From Balneolales bacterium (GTDB lineage Bacteria > Bacteroidota > Rhodothermia > Balneolales > Natronogracilivirgulaceae): DNA of 17,861 bases. The stretch lies in contig SKIC01000281.1 in the NCBI GenBank assembly GCA_007116685.1, positions 1 to 17,861 of the forward strand. Direction: 5' to 3'. Below the pieces are notes generated by a model. The model worked only from the letters and a program-made list of their open reading frames with translations. It had not been told where the DNA came from and did not search any database. Positions 1 to 7,639 of this stretch are shown piece by piece. The first letter of the stretch is position 1; every line of letters starts with the position of its first letter. The translations under genes and the position numbers were made by a program.

Positions 1-2
1 AA

Positions 3-77
3 TTGCATTTACGCGGATATATCGGCTTTTCCATGATTGGCAGAACCGAAGTTTGGACTCGTTTAGAAACAGATTGA
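3..77 (+). CDS. Possible C-terminal end of an upstream gene (partial)
   Basis: This frame is open from the left edge of the window to a TGA at 75-77 and would encode about 24 residues ending in RTEVWTRLETD. The TGA lies just before the preferred TTG start (86) of the methyltransferase, and the Shine-Dalgarno-like GAGGA of that gene overlaps it, an arrangement common between genes of one operon. The fragment is too short to assign to a family. The methyltransferase frame is also open to the left edge, so chance openness cannot be excluded. Confidence 0.3.
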   Translation: MHLRGYIGFSMIGRTEVWTRLETD

Positions 78-85
78 GGAACTTT

Positions 86-1198
86 TTGAACTACCAATAT
101 AAAAATACGAGATACACGTTAAAACGGTATCCACCTACCAATAACCGCTCTTTAATTCCTTGGAGTGCTGCTGAGGAACATATTTTGGAGCATATTCCTG
201 AGAGAAATTTCATTGCTCCCAAGATTGCCATTGCAAACGACCGGTTTGGTTATCTATCGGTATTACTGAACGAGCACTCTCCACAGGTTATAATCGATAC
301 CAAGAGTCAGGAAAAAGCAATTCTAGCGAACTTTGCTTTGAACAAGCGTGATCTTCCTGAGGAAAGACGGACATTTAGTGATGAAAGTTTGACGGATAGT
401 ATTTCTTTGGGTGTGATGTCTATTCCGAAATCCGTGGCCTTGTTTCATTATTACCTCAATGGTTTACATCAGAACCTGACTCAGGATGGAGTAATTTTCG
501 CCGGATTCATGACCAGGCATTTTACTCCACAGTGGTTGGAGATAGCATCGCTTTATTTTGAAGAGGTGAAGCAGAGTAAAGCGTGGAAGAAGTCGCGCGT
601 TCTCATTTTGGAGAAGCCGATAGTGTTAGAAGAACAATCCTTTTGGAAACAATGGGAGCTTGCGATATCCCCCGAGAAAAATATCCCTGTCTGGCAACAC
701 GCGGGGGTATTTTCTGGTACTGGGATTGATATGGGTACTCGTTTTTTGCTGGAAAATATAAACCTCTCTGATAGTGAAAACGACATTCTTGATTTGGGAT
801 GCGGAAACGGCATCATCGCCAAATACTTACACTCAACATATCCTGATAGAAAATATCATTTAATGGATGATTCTCGATTGGCACTAAAAGCAGCCCGCAA
901 AAACTTCGACGATTCTAATATTCAGTTTCACTGGCAAGACACACTTTCTGATTTTTCGGATGAATCTTTGGATGTGATTGCCAGCAACCCACCATTTCAC
1001 TTTGGTTATGAAACCAATATCGAAGTTACCACAGCCCTGTTTGAACAAAGCCAAAAGCGACTCCGCCAAAATGGAAGGCTAATCATCGTAGCCAATCGCC
1101 ACTTGAACTACAAAACGCATTTACAACGATTATTCCCCAAGGTTAGAAATATCGCAGAAAACGACGCTTTTGAAGTAATTGAGTGCTTAAAATCCTAG
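86..1198 (+). CDS. rlmG: RlmG/RsmC-family 23S/16S rRNA (guanine-N2)-methyltransferase
   Basis: A class I SAM-dependent methyltransferase of about 370 residues, the size of E. coli RlmG (378), which methylates G1835 of 23S rRNA. The N-terminal half is the degenerate, non-catalytic methyltransferase-like domain typical of RlmG and RsmC (YTLKRYPPTN at the start). The C-terminal half carries the SAM-binding motif DILDLGCGNG (about residues 233-242) and the NPPF catalytic motif (about 301-304) that marks N2-guanine methyltransferases, followed by IVANRHLNY, which resembles RlmG closely. There is no ATG in the N-terminal region. TTG at 86 is preferred because GAGGA (76-80) lies 5 nt upstream and the resulting N-terminus matches the family; TTG at 53 or a start left of the window are alternatives. 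RlmG is favoured over RsmC from the C-terminal wording, but the exact target base is inferred. Confidence 0.85.
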   Translation: MNYQYKNTRYTLKRYPPTNNRSLIPWSAAEEHILEHIPERNFIAPKIAIANDRFGYLSVLLNEHSPQVIIDTKSQEKAILANFALNKRDLPEERRTFSDESLTDSISLGVMSIPKSVALFHYYLNGLHQNLTQDGVIFAGFMTRHFTPQWLEIASLYFEEVKQSKAWKKSRVLILEKPIVLEEQSFWKQWELAISPEKNIPVWQHAGVFSGTGIDMGTRFLLENINLSDSENDILDLGCGNGIIAKYLHSTYPDRKYHLMDDSRLALKAARKNFDDSNIQFHWQDTLSDFSDESLDVIASNPPFHFGYETNIEVTTALFEQSQKRLRQNGRLIIVANRHLNYKTHLQRLFPKVRNIAENDAFEVIECLKS

Positions 1199-1217
1199 CA
1201 AAGCTACGTACAAAACT

Positions 1218-1429
1218 CGGGCTGCCGCAAACACCTCAAAAGCAAAATCTCAACGCTTATTTCGATGTAATTGCCATCGCTGAATAGATTTAAAAAGCGC
1301 GGCTGTCCGAGTCTATTTTCCAGCTACCAAAACCTTTCGGACAGCCGCCCTTGTATTCTCCAATCGCAAATCAAAATGAGAATAGGTAATTCTCAAAATA
1401 TCACGCTATTAGAAAATGGCGGCAGCCCG
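1218..1429. repeat. Outer 11-bp perfect inverted repeat enclosing further hairpins
   Basis: CGGGCTGCCGC at 1218-1228 is the exact reverse complement of GCGGCAGCCCG at 1419-1429. The 190 bp between the arms contain the 12-bp inner repeat and two shorter hairpins, so one strand could fold into a GC-closed multi-branched structure. No target-site duplication is visible at the flanks. Function is unknown; an ncRNA, a mobile-element remnant or a structured intergenic repeat are all possible. Confidence 0.6.
1299..1348. repeat. Inner 12-bp perfect inverted repeat
   Basis: GCGGCTGTCCGA (1299-1310) and TCGGACAGCCGC (1337-1348) are exact reverse complements separated by 26 nt. The loop is long for a rho-independent terminator and no T-run follows on either strand, so a terminator role is not supported. 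Confidence 0.7.
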
Positions 1430-1560
1430 TGGGGGATTTCTGAGAATAGTGGCTCATTTACGCATTTTAGCCATCTTTCCAAAAAAATAACCCCGTAATT
1501 TGAAAATCATTCTTTCAATTTTCGGTGTTAATTTGCGGACACATTTAAGAATTATTACGC

Positions 1561-2868
1561 TTATCTATAGTTTGCTTCCATTTCTCGTTCGATATCCAGA
1601 ATGTATTCTATCAACTCATCCAGTTTGTGCATATCTCGTACAGAAACCTGACCGGTTCTAACTACATGATGTCCCGGATGGTAGTTATGCAACCAATCAA
1701 ACGTAGTTTGTCCGGGATAGAATAGCGGTAGGCTTACCCAATCAAGTTCGGCTTCATCGAGGGCTCCATCGGTGTACACAGCCACGATGTCTGCATTGGA
1801 GTTTTCTTCACCTAAACTGAGCGTGAGCGGCATAGATACATGATGCCAGCGGGCGCCAACGCCACCGCTATGTACGGCAAAAGAGACATGGTAGGTTTCA
1901 CCGGGTGTCAATTCTTTGGAATCCAGAGGATTCGGGCTTGCCAAGGTACGCGTAATGACTACATTCCAGGCGCCATTTTCATACCGTCCATCCGCTTTTA
2001 AAGCGCCTCGACTGCCATCCGGAGTTCTCAAAAACCTTTGAGGTAACACATCACCTTCCTGCCACTCGTGATCAGGATCAAAGGCTATGGCGTTGCCTTC
2101 GTACAAAAAATAATGATCGTCCTGCCCATATCCCTGATTTTTCAAACGCTCAAAATCAAGCGCCACGGCTCCCGTTACTTCCGGATTAAACATCCATTGA
2201 GGCTGATTGTTCTCTGAATCCCAATTGGTTGTATAGGGACCGGTTCCCTCAGAATTCAGGCGATATTCCAAAACATAGCCATTATCAGCATAGCCGATAG
2301 GGTTTGATCTGTGAGCTCGCCATTGCCACAAATCCAGAAATACTCCATCCTGCCGAAGTTGTGCTATTTCCTCGTCTGAGCGGACACGCTTCCAGCTTTC
2401 TTCATCAGGTTCACCTTCGCGGGATTCCATAATGAACTTTCTCACATCACTTCTGCCATTTTCGGCAAAATAGTCGATTTCAGAAACTTCATCACCTGAA
2501 GCTTCACTTGCCAATGAGCGCATTCCTGTGTGGGTTGTTGCATAACCGCCCATTACATCAAAAAACGGAACGGAACCGTCATCCAATTGCATAGAAATTC
2601 GATCCTCATAAAAACCAAAATCGTCTACTCCAGGCGTTCCGCTTCCATAGCGCACCCATTCGCCATCTTGAAACACCCATTTCTGATGATACCAACTTGG
2701 GTTCTCGGTCTCAAAACGATATCGAATTTGAAATTCTTCATCATTAAAAACCGCCGCAACATCAAGCGAAACAATCAACTCATTGGGAAGGGTAAGTTCT
2801 ATCTCATCTTCAGATGAACAGGCAGTAAAAATAAGCAGGGATATGAGGAGCGGGGCGTAGTATTTCAT
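1561..2868 (-). CDS. Lipoprotein with ethylbenzene-dehydrogenase-type haem-binding domain
   Basis: A 435-residue exported protein. The N-terminus is a lipoprotein signal with lipobox FTAC, so Cys17 would be lipidated. The rest resembles the EB_dh family, the haem-b-binding fold of the gamma subunit of ethylbenzene/DMSO-reductase-type enzymes and related c-552 proteins: beta-rich, with EDRISMQLDDG (about 88-98), MGGYATTHTGMR (106-117), LWQWRAHRSNPIGYADNGY (180-198), WNVVITRTL (301-309) and YHVSFAVHSG...RWHHVSMPLTL (326-350). In characterised family members a Met and a Lys ligate the haem; Met106 or Met115 could serve here, but this is inference. No molybdenum catalytic or iron-sulfur subunit lies nearby, so it may act as an orphan periplasmic electron carrier. 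It is transcribed away from the SpoIIE sensor gene across a 165-bp shared upstream region. The family call is by sequence wording only. Confidence 0.7.
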   Translation of the reverse strand: MKYYAPLLISLLIFTACSSEDEIELTLPNELIVSLDVAAVFNDEEFQIRYRFETENPSWYHQKWVFQDGEWVRYGSGTPGVDDFGFYEDRISMQLDDGSVPFFDVMGGYATTHTGMRSLASEASGDEVSEIDYFAENGRSDVRKFIMESREGEPDEESWKRVRSDEEIAQLRQDGVFLDLWQWRAHRSNPIGYADNGYVLEYRLNSEGTGPYTTNWDSENNQPQWMFNPEVTGAVALDFERLKNQGYGQDDHYFLYEGNAIAFDPDHEWQEGDVLPQRFLRTPDGSRGALKADGRYENGAWNVVITRTLASPNPLDSKELTPGETYHVSFAVHSGGVGARWHHVSMPLTLSLGEENSNADIVAVYTDGALDEAELDWVSLPLFYPGQTTFDWLHNYHPGHHVVRTGQVSVRDMHKLDELIEYILDIEREMEANYR

Positions 2869-2930
2869 TTATAAGTCTATTTCTTTGATTAATTCACCAT
2901 ACCAAAACAAAATATGTGATACACTAATGG

Positions 2931-2944
2931 TTACCAAATGGTAA
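2931..2944. promoter_or_regulatory. Palindrome TTACCA-AA-TGGTAA, candidate operator
   Basis: Two perfect 6-bp arms with a 2-bp centre lie in the 165-bp divergent region between the haem-lipoprotein gene (start 2868) and the sensor/phosphatase gene (start 3034). The site is about 29 bp upstream of the predicted -35 box of the sensor gene and about 63 bp upstream of the lipoprotein start, where a repressor or activator dimer could control one or both genes. No regulator gene is adjacent. Confidence 0.4.
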
Positions 2945-2972
2945 GAAAACCCAGATACTTCTTCTGAGTATT

Positions 2973-3002
2973 TTGATAAAGTGACTCAATTATTTATATA
3001 CT
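2973..3002 (+). promoter_or_regulatory. Predicted sigma70-type promoter of the SpoIIE sensor gene
   Basis: TTGATA (2973-2978) and TATACT (2997-3002) each match the sigma70 consensus at five of six positions with an 18-bp spacer. A transcript would start about 25 nt before the ATG at 3034. No Shine-Dalgarno sequence is seen before that ATG. Confidence 0.45.
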
Positions 3003-3033
3003 CCCATCGCATCTTTTATAAAGTTATTATTTC

Positions 3034-6000
3034 ATGCTATATCAGTTACACGGATTCAGAGTTGCATCACTGGCAACTATTATTTCATTGGTTCTCACTT
3101 TAAGCCTGTTCTCATTAAGTTATGGCCAGGAGAGTTCAAGAGTACTTGGTTTTCCATATCATACCCATTATACACCAGATGATTTTGGCGGCCACAACCA
3201 AATTCTATCCATAAGTCAGGACGATGATGGTTTCATATATTTTGGGAATGCGTTCTATGGTATAATTTATTTTGATGGCACTACATGGAATAGAGTACGA
3301 ACTCCCGGATTTGCAGTACGTAATGTTTTCCACGCATCAAATGGAATTCAGTACGTTGGTGGCCCAAGTCACTTTGGGTACATTTACCATGATGAGAACG
3401 GAACAGCTTTATACGAAAGCCTACATACAAGGCTTGAGGAAGAGATTGCTGATTTTGGGCAGATTATTTCCATCTTTGAATTTGAAGGGGATATATGGTT
3501 TGGGAGTTTTGAAAATCTGTATAGGCTAAATCCTGAAACAAAGGACATTACTTCAATCCAATCAGACTATAGATTTATGCAAACTATGTCTGATGGTGAG
3601 CGTGTTTTTACCACCAAGCAACAAAAAGCCGGCGTTTTTGAATTACGTGATGGGGAATTTTATCTAATTGAAGACTCCGAACATATAGAAGGTGAGGTAA
3701 TCAGATCGGTATTGCAGACAAAATCAGGTAAAACTTTATTGTTGTTCACCAGCCATGGTTTTAAAGAAATTGATGAAACATCATTAATGGCCTACCCCAC
3801 AGAAATGGATGATCTCCGAATAAATCAGGAGGTTAGAACCAGTCACGCAACAGTCTTACATGATGGTAATATCGCTATTTCCACATCAACACATGGTGTA
3901 TATGTTATAACAGAAGAGGGACAAATTCGCGAGCATTATACCAGTGAAAATGCTTTGCTTAGAAATCAAAATTTCTTTGTTTTTCAATCCAACGACGGCA
4001 GCCTTTGGGCAGGTGCGGGAGGAGGAATATCTCATTTGGATTATGCTTCGCCATACAGATTATTAAGATCTGAAAGTGGCATAGAATCCACCATTAACGA
4101 TATCACAGACCTGGATGGAACCATATATCTGGGTGGGCCGGGATTGTTAAAAATGCAAGGTCATGAAATTACCGAAATCACACACGATTTGATTGGTTCC
4201 AGTGTGTTTTCAGTGGCAAATATTGATAATCAACTTTTTGCGGGTACAAGTCAGGGTTTGGTAAAATACAATCCTCAAGATGGGTCTGTTGTGGCTGTTA
4301 CTTCGGGTATAGCTACCGAAATTAACGTACTGAGATCTATACCTACGGAACTTTTGTTGACCAAAAACACAGGCATAAAAATCATTCAGAAACAAAATGG
4401 CTACTGGGAAGAAACACTGAATTATTCGGATTTCAACAGCAACGTAATGTATGCCCTGGAGCTCCAAAATGGAGACCTCCTTGTTATTGAATTAGACCGC
4501 AGTCTACATCACTTAAAAAGAACGCCTGGTAGTGAGACTTTTGAATTGAAATCTGTTAACGTATACAAAGATACCGACCTGCCTGATGGGGCAGCAAACC
4601 TTGCCCATATAGAAGGTGAAGATCTGCTAATCTACGATTTTGTGAATCCAGCCATCGTTTTTCCGAAGGAAAATTCAGAAGAAAACGGTTTCAGTCTGGA
4701 TATCAGACAAACTTCAAGTATATCTCAAATTTTTGAAAACCGTTTGAGAATGCGTGCTATGCAGGATGGTACTAATGATTATTTTGAATTCTATCCACGA
4801 TTCGGCAATCGCACAAAAGATCCCAAAACCGGGCGCTGGTATTTTGAGTCCAACGATTTAATACTAATGGCGGATTATCAAGATGGAAGCTGGACTGTTC
4901 CTGATGAAACTTTTTGGCTGCTCCGTAAAAAGCCCTCACGTACGGAAGTTGTTTTAAGTATGCATGCCACCAATGACCACATTCTGATGGGGGGCAGAGG
5001 AATATTGTGGAGCATAGAAAGAAATTTTCCAGACTTAGAAATTCCGGAAACAAGAGCACATATAAGAACAATAACAGCTATATCTGATACTATTCAGGTT
5101 TTTTCTAACGGATTGATGCCTGAATCTTTTGAGGTAGGTACCCGTGAATTACGCTTTGATTTTACTACTACTCCCATCATAGACCCATCTGCTGTTTATT
5201 ACAGATACAAACTCGAAGGGTACGAAAATTGGTCACCCTGGACTCAACAAACCTTCAAAGAGTATAACAATCTTCGGCATGGCTCTTATCGCTTACACAT
5301 ACAAAGCGTGGATGTCTATCATAGAAAAAGCCCGGCTATGGTTTATTCATTTGTAATACAACCACCTTTACACCTCACAACCACGGCATTTTTGATTTAT
5401 GGTCTGATTTTTATGGGCTTTATTGGGCTTTTACTGCAGATTCGAGCACGATATGCTGAAAAAGCCTTACGAATAGAGTTCGAACAAGAGAAAAAAGAAA
5501 TAGAGGAAAATCGAATCAAACAAGAGTTGAAAGATGCCCGGGATTTTCAGCTCAGTATGCTTCCCGATTCACATCCGGATTGGGCGGGCGTTTTTTTTGA
5601 ATATAGTATGGAAACGGCAACCGAAGTTGGAGGCGATTATTATGATTTTCTAGAAGGTCACGATGGGGCAAAAATTGCAGTAATTGGCGATGCCTCGGGT
5701 CACGGAACTTCTGCAGGAATGATGGTAAGTATTACCAAAGCCACACTCAACTCTATTCGGGCAACTTCACCGGCAGATGCTCTAAAACAAGTAAATAACG
5801 TACTGAAAAAGGTTAATAGGAATAATCTGAACATGGCTCTGTCCATAATTGAAATTTCAGATGACAAACTGCTTGTTTCTTCAGCAGCAATGCCGCCCTT
5901 TTATTTCTACTCTGCAAAAAAGGATACCCTTGAGGAAATCAGCATTATTGGTTTACCACTCGGCTCCATCCGAAATGCAAATTATCAGGAAATGGCCTTG

Positions 6001-6231
6001 CCTTTTGAAAAAGGCGACTTTGCCTTGTTTATGACAGATGGCTTAGTAGAAATCACCAATGAAAACAAGGATATTTTAGGCTACGAAGCTTTATTGGAGT
6101 TTCTAAAAAATCACCCTAAAGACGATGCTAAGAAACTATTCGCAGACCTTAATGACTTAGGAAAAAGCTGGAGCGCCTCAAAAGACGAACGCCACGATGA
6201 TATGACATTCTTGTTTTTAAAAAAGGAATGA
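3034..6231 (+). CDS. Membrane sensor with propeller and Y_Y_Y domains and cytoplasmic SpoIIE/PP2C phosphatase
   Basis: A 1065-residue signalling protein. Residues 1-31 are a signal peptide ending near LSYGQES. About residues 35-690 show repeated blocks such as DDGFIYFGN, GDIWFGS and DGSLWAGAGGG, typical of periplasmic two-component-type (Reg_prop) beta-propeller repeats. A Y_Y_Y domain follows (about 702-780, with YYRYKLEGYENWSPWT), then one membrane segment (about 786-806) and a charged coiled coil (812-835). The cytoplasmic C-terminus is a SpoIIE/RsbU-type PP2C serine phosphatase: FQLSMLP linker, EVGGDYYDF (864-872, Asp868), GDASGHG (885-891, Asp886), MTDGLVE and RHDDMTF, so the metal-binding acidic residues are present. 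Such phosphatases usually dephosphorylate an anti-sigma-factor antagonist, but no STAS or anti-sigma gene lies in the window. The ligand is unknown. The stop is 8 bp from the stop of the convergent oxidase gene. Confidence 0.88.
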   Translation: MLYQLHGFRVASLATIISLVLTLSLFSLSYGQESSRVLGFPYHTHYTPDDFGGHNQILSISQDDDGFIYFGNAFYGIIYFDGTTWNRVRTPGFAVRNVFHASNGIQYVGGPSHFGYIYHDENGTALYESLHTRLEEEIADFGQIISIFEFEGDIWFGSFENLYRLNPETKDITSIQSDYRFMQTMSDGERVFTTKQQKAGVFELRDGEFYLIEDSEHIEGEVIRSVLQTKSGKTLLLFTSHGFKEIDETSLMAYPTEMDDLRINQEVRTSHATVLHDGNIAISTSTHGVYVITEEGQIREHYTSENALLRNQNFFVFQSNDGSLWAGAGGGISHLDYASPYRLLRSESGIESTINDITDLDGTIYLGGPGLLKMQGHEITEITHDLIGSSVFSVANIDNQLFAGTSQGLVKYNPQDGSVVAVTSGIATEINVLRSIPTELLLTKNTGIKIIQKQNGYWEETLNYSDFNSNVMYALELQNGDLLVIELDRSLHHLKRTPGSETFELKSVNVYKDTDLPDGAANLAHIEGEDLLIYDFVNPAIVFPKENSEENGFSLDIRQTSSISQIFENRLRMRAMQDGTNDYFEFYPRFGNRTKDPKTGRWYFESNDLILMADYQDGSWTVPDETFWLLRKKPSRTEVVLSMHATNDHILMGGRGILWSIERNFPDLEIPETRAHIRTITAISDTIQVFSNGLMPESFEVGTRELRFDFTTTPIIDPSAVYYRYKLEGYENWSPWTQQTFKEYNNLRHGSYRLHIQSVDVYHRKSPAMVYSFVIQPPLHLTTTAFLIYGLIFMGFIGLLLQIRARYAEKALRIEFEQEKKEIEENRIKQELKDARDFQLSMLPDSHPDWAGVFFEYSMETATEVGGDYYDFLEGHDGAKIAVIGDASGHGTSAGMMVSITKATLNSIRATSPADALKQVNNVLKKVNRNNLNMALSIIEISDDKLLVSSAAMPPFYFYSAKKDTLEEISIIGLPLGSIRNANYQEMALPFEKGDFALFMTDGLVEITNENKDILGYEALLEFLKNHPKDDAKKLFADLNDLGKSWSASKDERHDDMTFLFLKKE

Positions 6232-6239
6232 CAACAGCT

Positions 6240-7559
6240 TTATTCTGATAGCAACTTAGCAATTCTCTTTGAAAACTGATTGCTGGCATATTCTATATAC
6301 CAGCCTTTATCCAAACCAAATGGCATTTCGGGATAGGGTTCAAATATTTCATTAACCACATCGATGGCTTTATCCAGTAAACGCCCGGCCTCATTTTCCA
6401 GAACATCCTGAAGTTCAGGATTAGTAGCTACCAATCGCTTTATAAAGTAAAGCCCAAAGGCTATGTGGCGGGATTCATCTCTTTTTAAATGCCCAACCCC
6501 CTCCCGTAAACCAGGAAGCATATCGTTCTCAGTCAGCATTCGATAGTATGCTTCATAACCTGTTTCGGCAAGTGTTCCTTCAACTATCATATTATAAGTG
6601 ATGGACGCTTTGAGCTGACTTTCAGGACTTCTGTCTCTTTTTAGTCGCTCTAAGGCTTCGTGCAATTCTTGATAAAAAAGAGCTTTGTAAGCAGGTCCAT
6701 GAAAATGCTCCATATTAATTTGCTGGCCTGTTACTTCTTTCAGAAAGCGAGCAAAAAACTCAGTGTGTTTCGCTTCTTCCCACAAAAACGAAGTGAGAAA
6801 CATTTCTTCCTCAATTCGTCCTTCTTCTGCAACGGTCATAATCAATGGAAGCAAATCAAGGGTAACAGCTTCTTCGCCGGCAACAAACATTCCGGTTAGG
6901 TGCATAAGAACCGTTTTTTCCAAATCCGTAAAGTTTCCCCACTGTTCTTTATCCTTTGAAAAGTCGATTTCTGATGGATTCCAGATCCCCAACTGTTTTG
7001 CTTTTTGGAATAATTGCATGGGGAAACTATCAAAATCTAAACCTTGGGTTGTGGTCTTAAATTCTGACCTTCCGCCCTTACTTCCGTTTGTTTTTACAGC
7101 CTGCTCTTTTTTATCACTTGCCTGAGGAACTGATTCGGATTCAGAATCAAATTCTATTACAGAAGATGCGGCCTGCAAAAGTGCTTTGGCCGCTTTTCGC
7201 TGGCTGGTTAGTTTTAATAAACTTCCTTTTTCTAAACTAATCGTACCTTTCATCAATAGAAAAAGAGGGTCTTTTCCTGTTTTGATGAGGTTTTGCCAAA
7301 CTTCATATTCTGCAGATAGTATGGTGGGAGTATCTTTTTCGTCTTCTTGATTGGCATAACGAATCTCTCTGCAGGTGCCTTCGCTCAAATCCAGCCAAAA
7401 GCCGGTACAATTTTCTATTTCAGGCAATCCATCACTGAATTTCAAAATCAATGGTTCTTTCCATTTCCTACCATGATTTTTGTATTCGGATGAAGAGTTT
7501 ATTGAGGCTTGCCAGGCATTCATCCACTCAGGTGAGAAGAGAGTAATTACCGTTTCCAT
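6240..7559 (-). CDS. SCP-2-like lipid-binding domain fused to R2-like ligand-binding oxidase (R2lox)
   Basis: A 439-residue cytoplasmic protein with two parts. Residues about 36-133 look like an SCP-2 sterol-carrier domain (FSDGLPEIENCTGFWLDLSEG, then VWQNLIKTGKDPLFLLMKGTISLEKG). A charged, low-complexity linker (about 136-172) leads to an R2-like oxidase domain (174-439). By comparison with the mycobacterial R2lox family, the dinuclear metal ligands are all present: Glu229 (AGEEAV), Glu262 and His265 (EEAKH), Glu327 (YNMIVEG), Glu362 and His365 (DESRH). The Val232/Tyr322 pair that forms the Tyr-Val ether crosslink in R2lox is also conserved. R2lox proteins have a Mn/Fe or Fe/Fe site and bind a long-chain fatty acid, but their physiological substrate is unknown. 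About 300 residues is usual, so the N-terminal domain is extra. The start lies 80 nt downstream of the ABC operon without a clear terminator between, so cotranscription is possible. No Shine-Dalgarno site is seen. Confidence 0.85.
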   Translation of the reverse strand: METVITLFSPEWMNAWQASINSSSEYKNHGRKWKEPLILKFSDGLPEIENCTGFWLDLSEGTCREIRYANQEDEKDTPTILSAEYEVWQNLIKTGKDPLFLLMKGTISLEKGSLLKLTSQRKAAKALLQAASSVIEFDSESESVPQASDKKEQAVKTNGSKGGRSEFKTTTQGLDFDSFPMQLFQKAKQLGIWNPSEIDFSKDKEQWGNFTDLEKTVLMHLTGMFVAGEEAVTLDLLPLIMTVAEEGRIEEEMFLTSFLWEEAKHTEFFARFLKEVTGQQINMEHFHGPAYKALFYQELHEALERLKRDRSPESQLKASITYNMIVEGTLAETGYEAYYRMLTENDMLPGLREGVGHLKRDESRHIAFGLYFIKRLVATNPELQDVLENEAGRLLDKAIDVVNEIFEPYPEMPFGLDKGWYIEYASNQFSKRIAKLLSE

Positions 7560-7639
7560 ATCTAAAGGTTTTAATGCGGTTGATGATATGTAATATGCTA
7601 AAAAAAACTGAAACGAGTATAGATAAAGCGCATCAAAGT

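Larger units (their letters stand above)
1199..1560. other. Non-coding gap between convergent genes, hairpin-rich
   Basis: This 362-bp stretch separates two convergent genes. A 75-codon open frame on the plus strand (1271-1498) has no recognisable domain or start signal and is probably not a gene. The region holds an outer 11-bp and an inner 12-bp perfect inverted repeat, plus a 7-bp hairpin (1377-1383 with 1389-1395) and a weak 5-bp one (1263-1267 with 1275-1279). On the minus strand an AT-rich imperfect hairpin around 1501-1523 is followed by a run of seven T (1485-1491), which could be a weak terminator for the haem-lipoprotein gene. No clear terminator for the methyltransferase was seen. 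Confidence 0.6.

Noticed and set aside
1218..1429. Nested inverted repeats as an integron attC site
   Set aside because: The span is longer than usual attC sites, no clear R'/R'' core boxes (GTTRRRY and its complement) were found at the ends, and no integrase or cassette array is present.
1271..1498. 75-codon open frame on the plus strand in the 1199-1560 gap
   Set aside because: No domain, no start signal, and it runs through both arms of the inner inverted repeat; more likely a chance open frame.
6763..7125. 120-codon open frame on the plus strand
   Set aside because: Antisense to the R2lox domain with its conserved metal ligands; a shadow frame.
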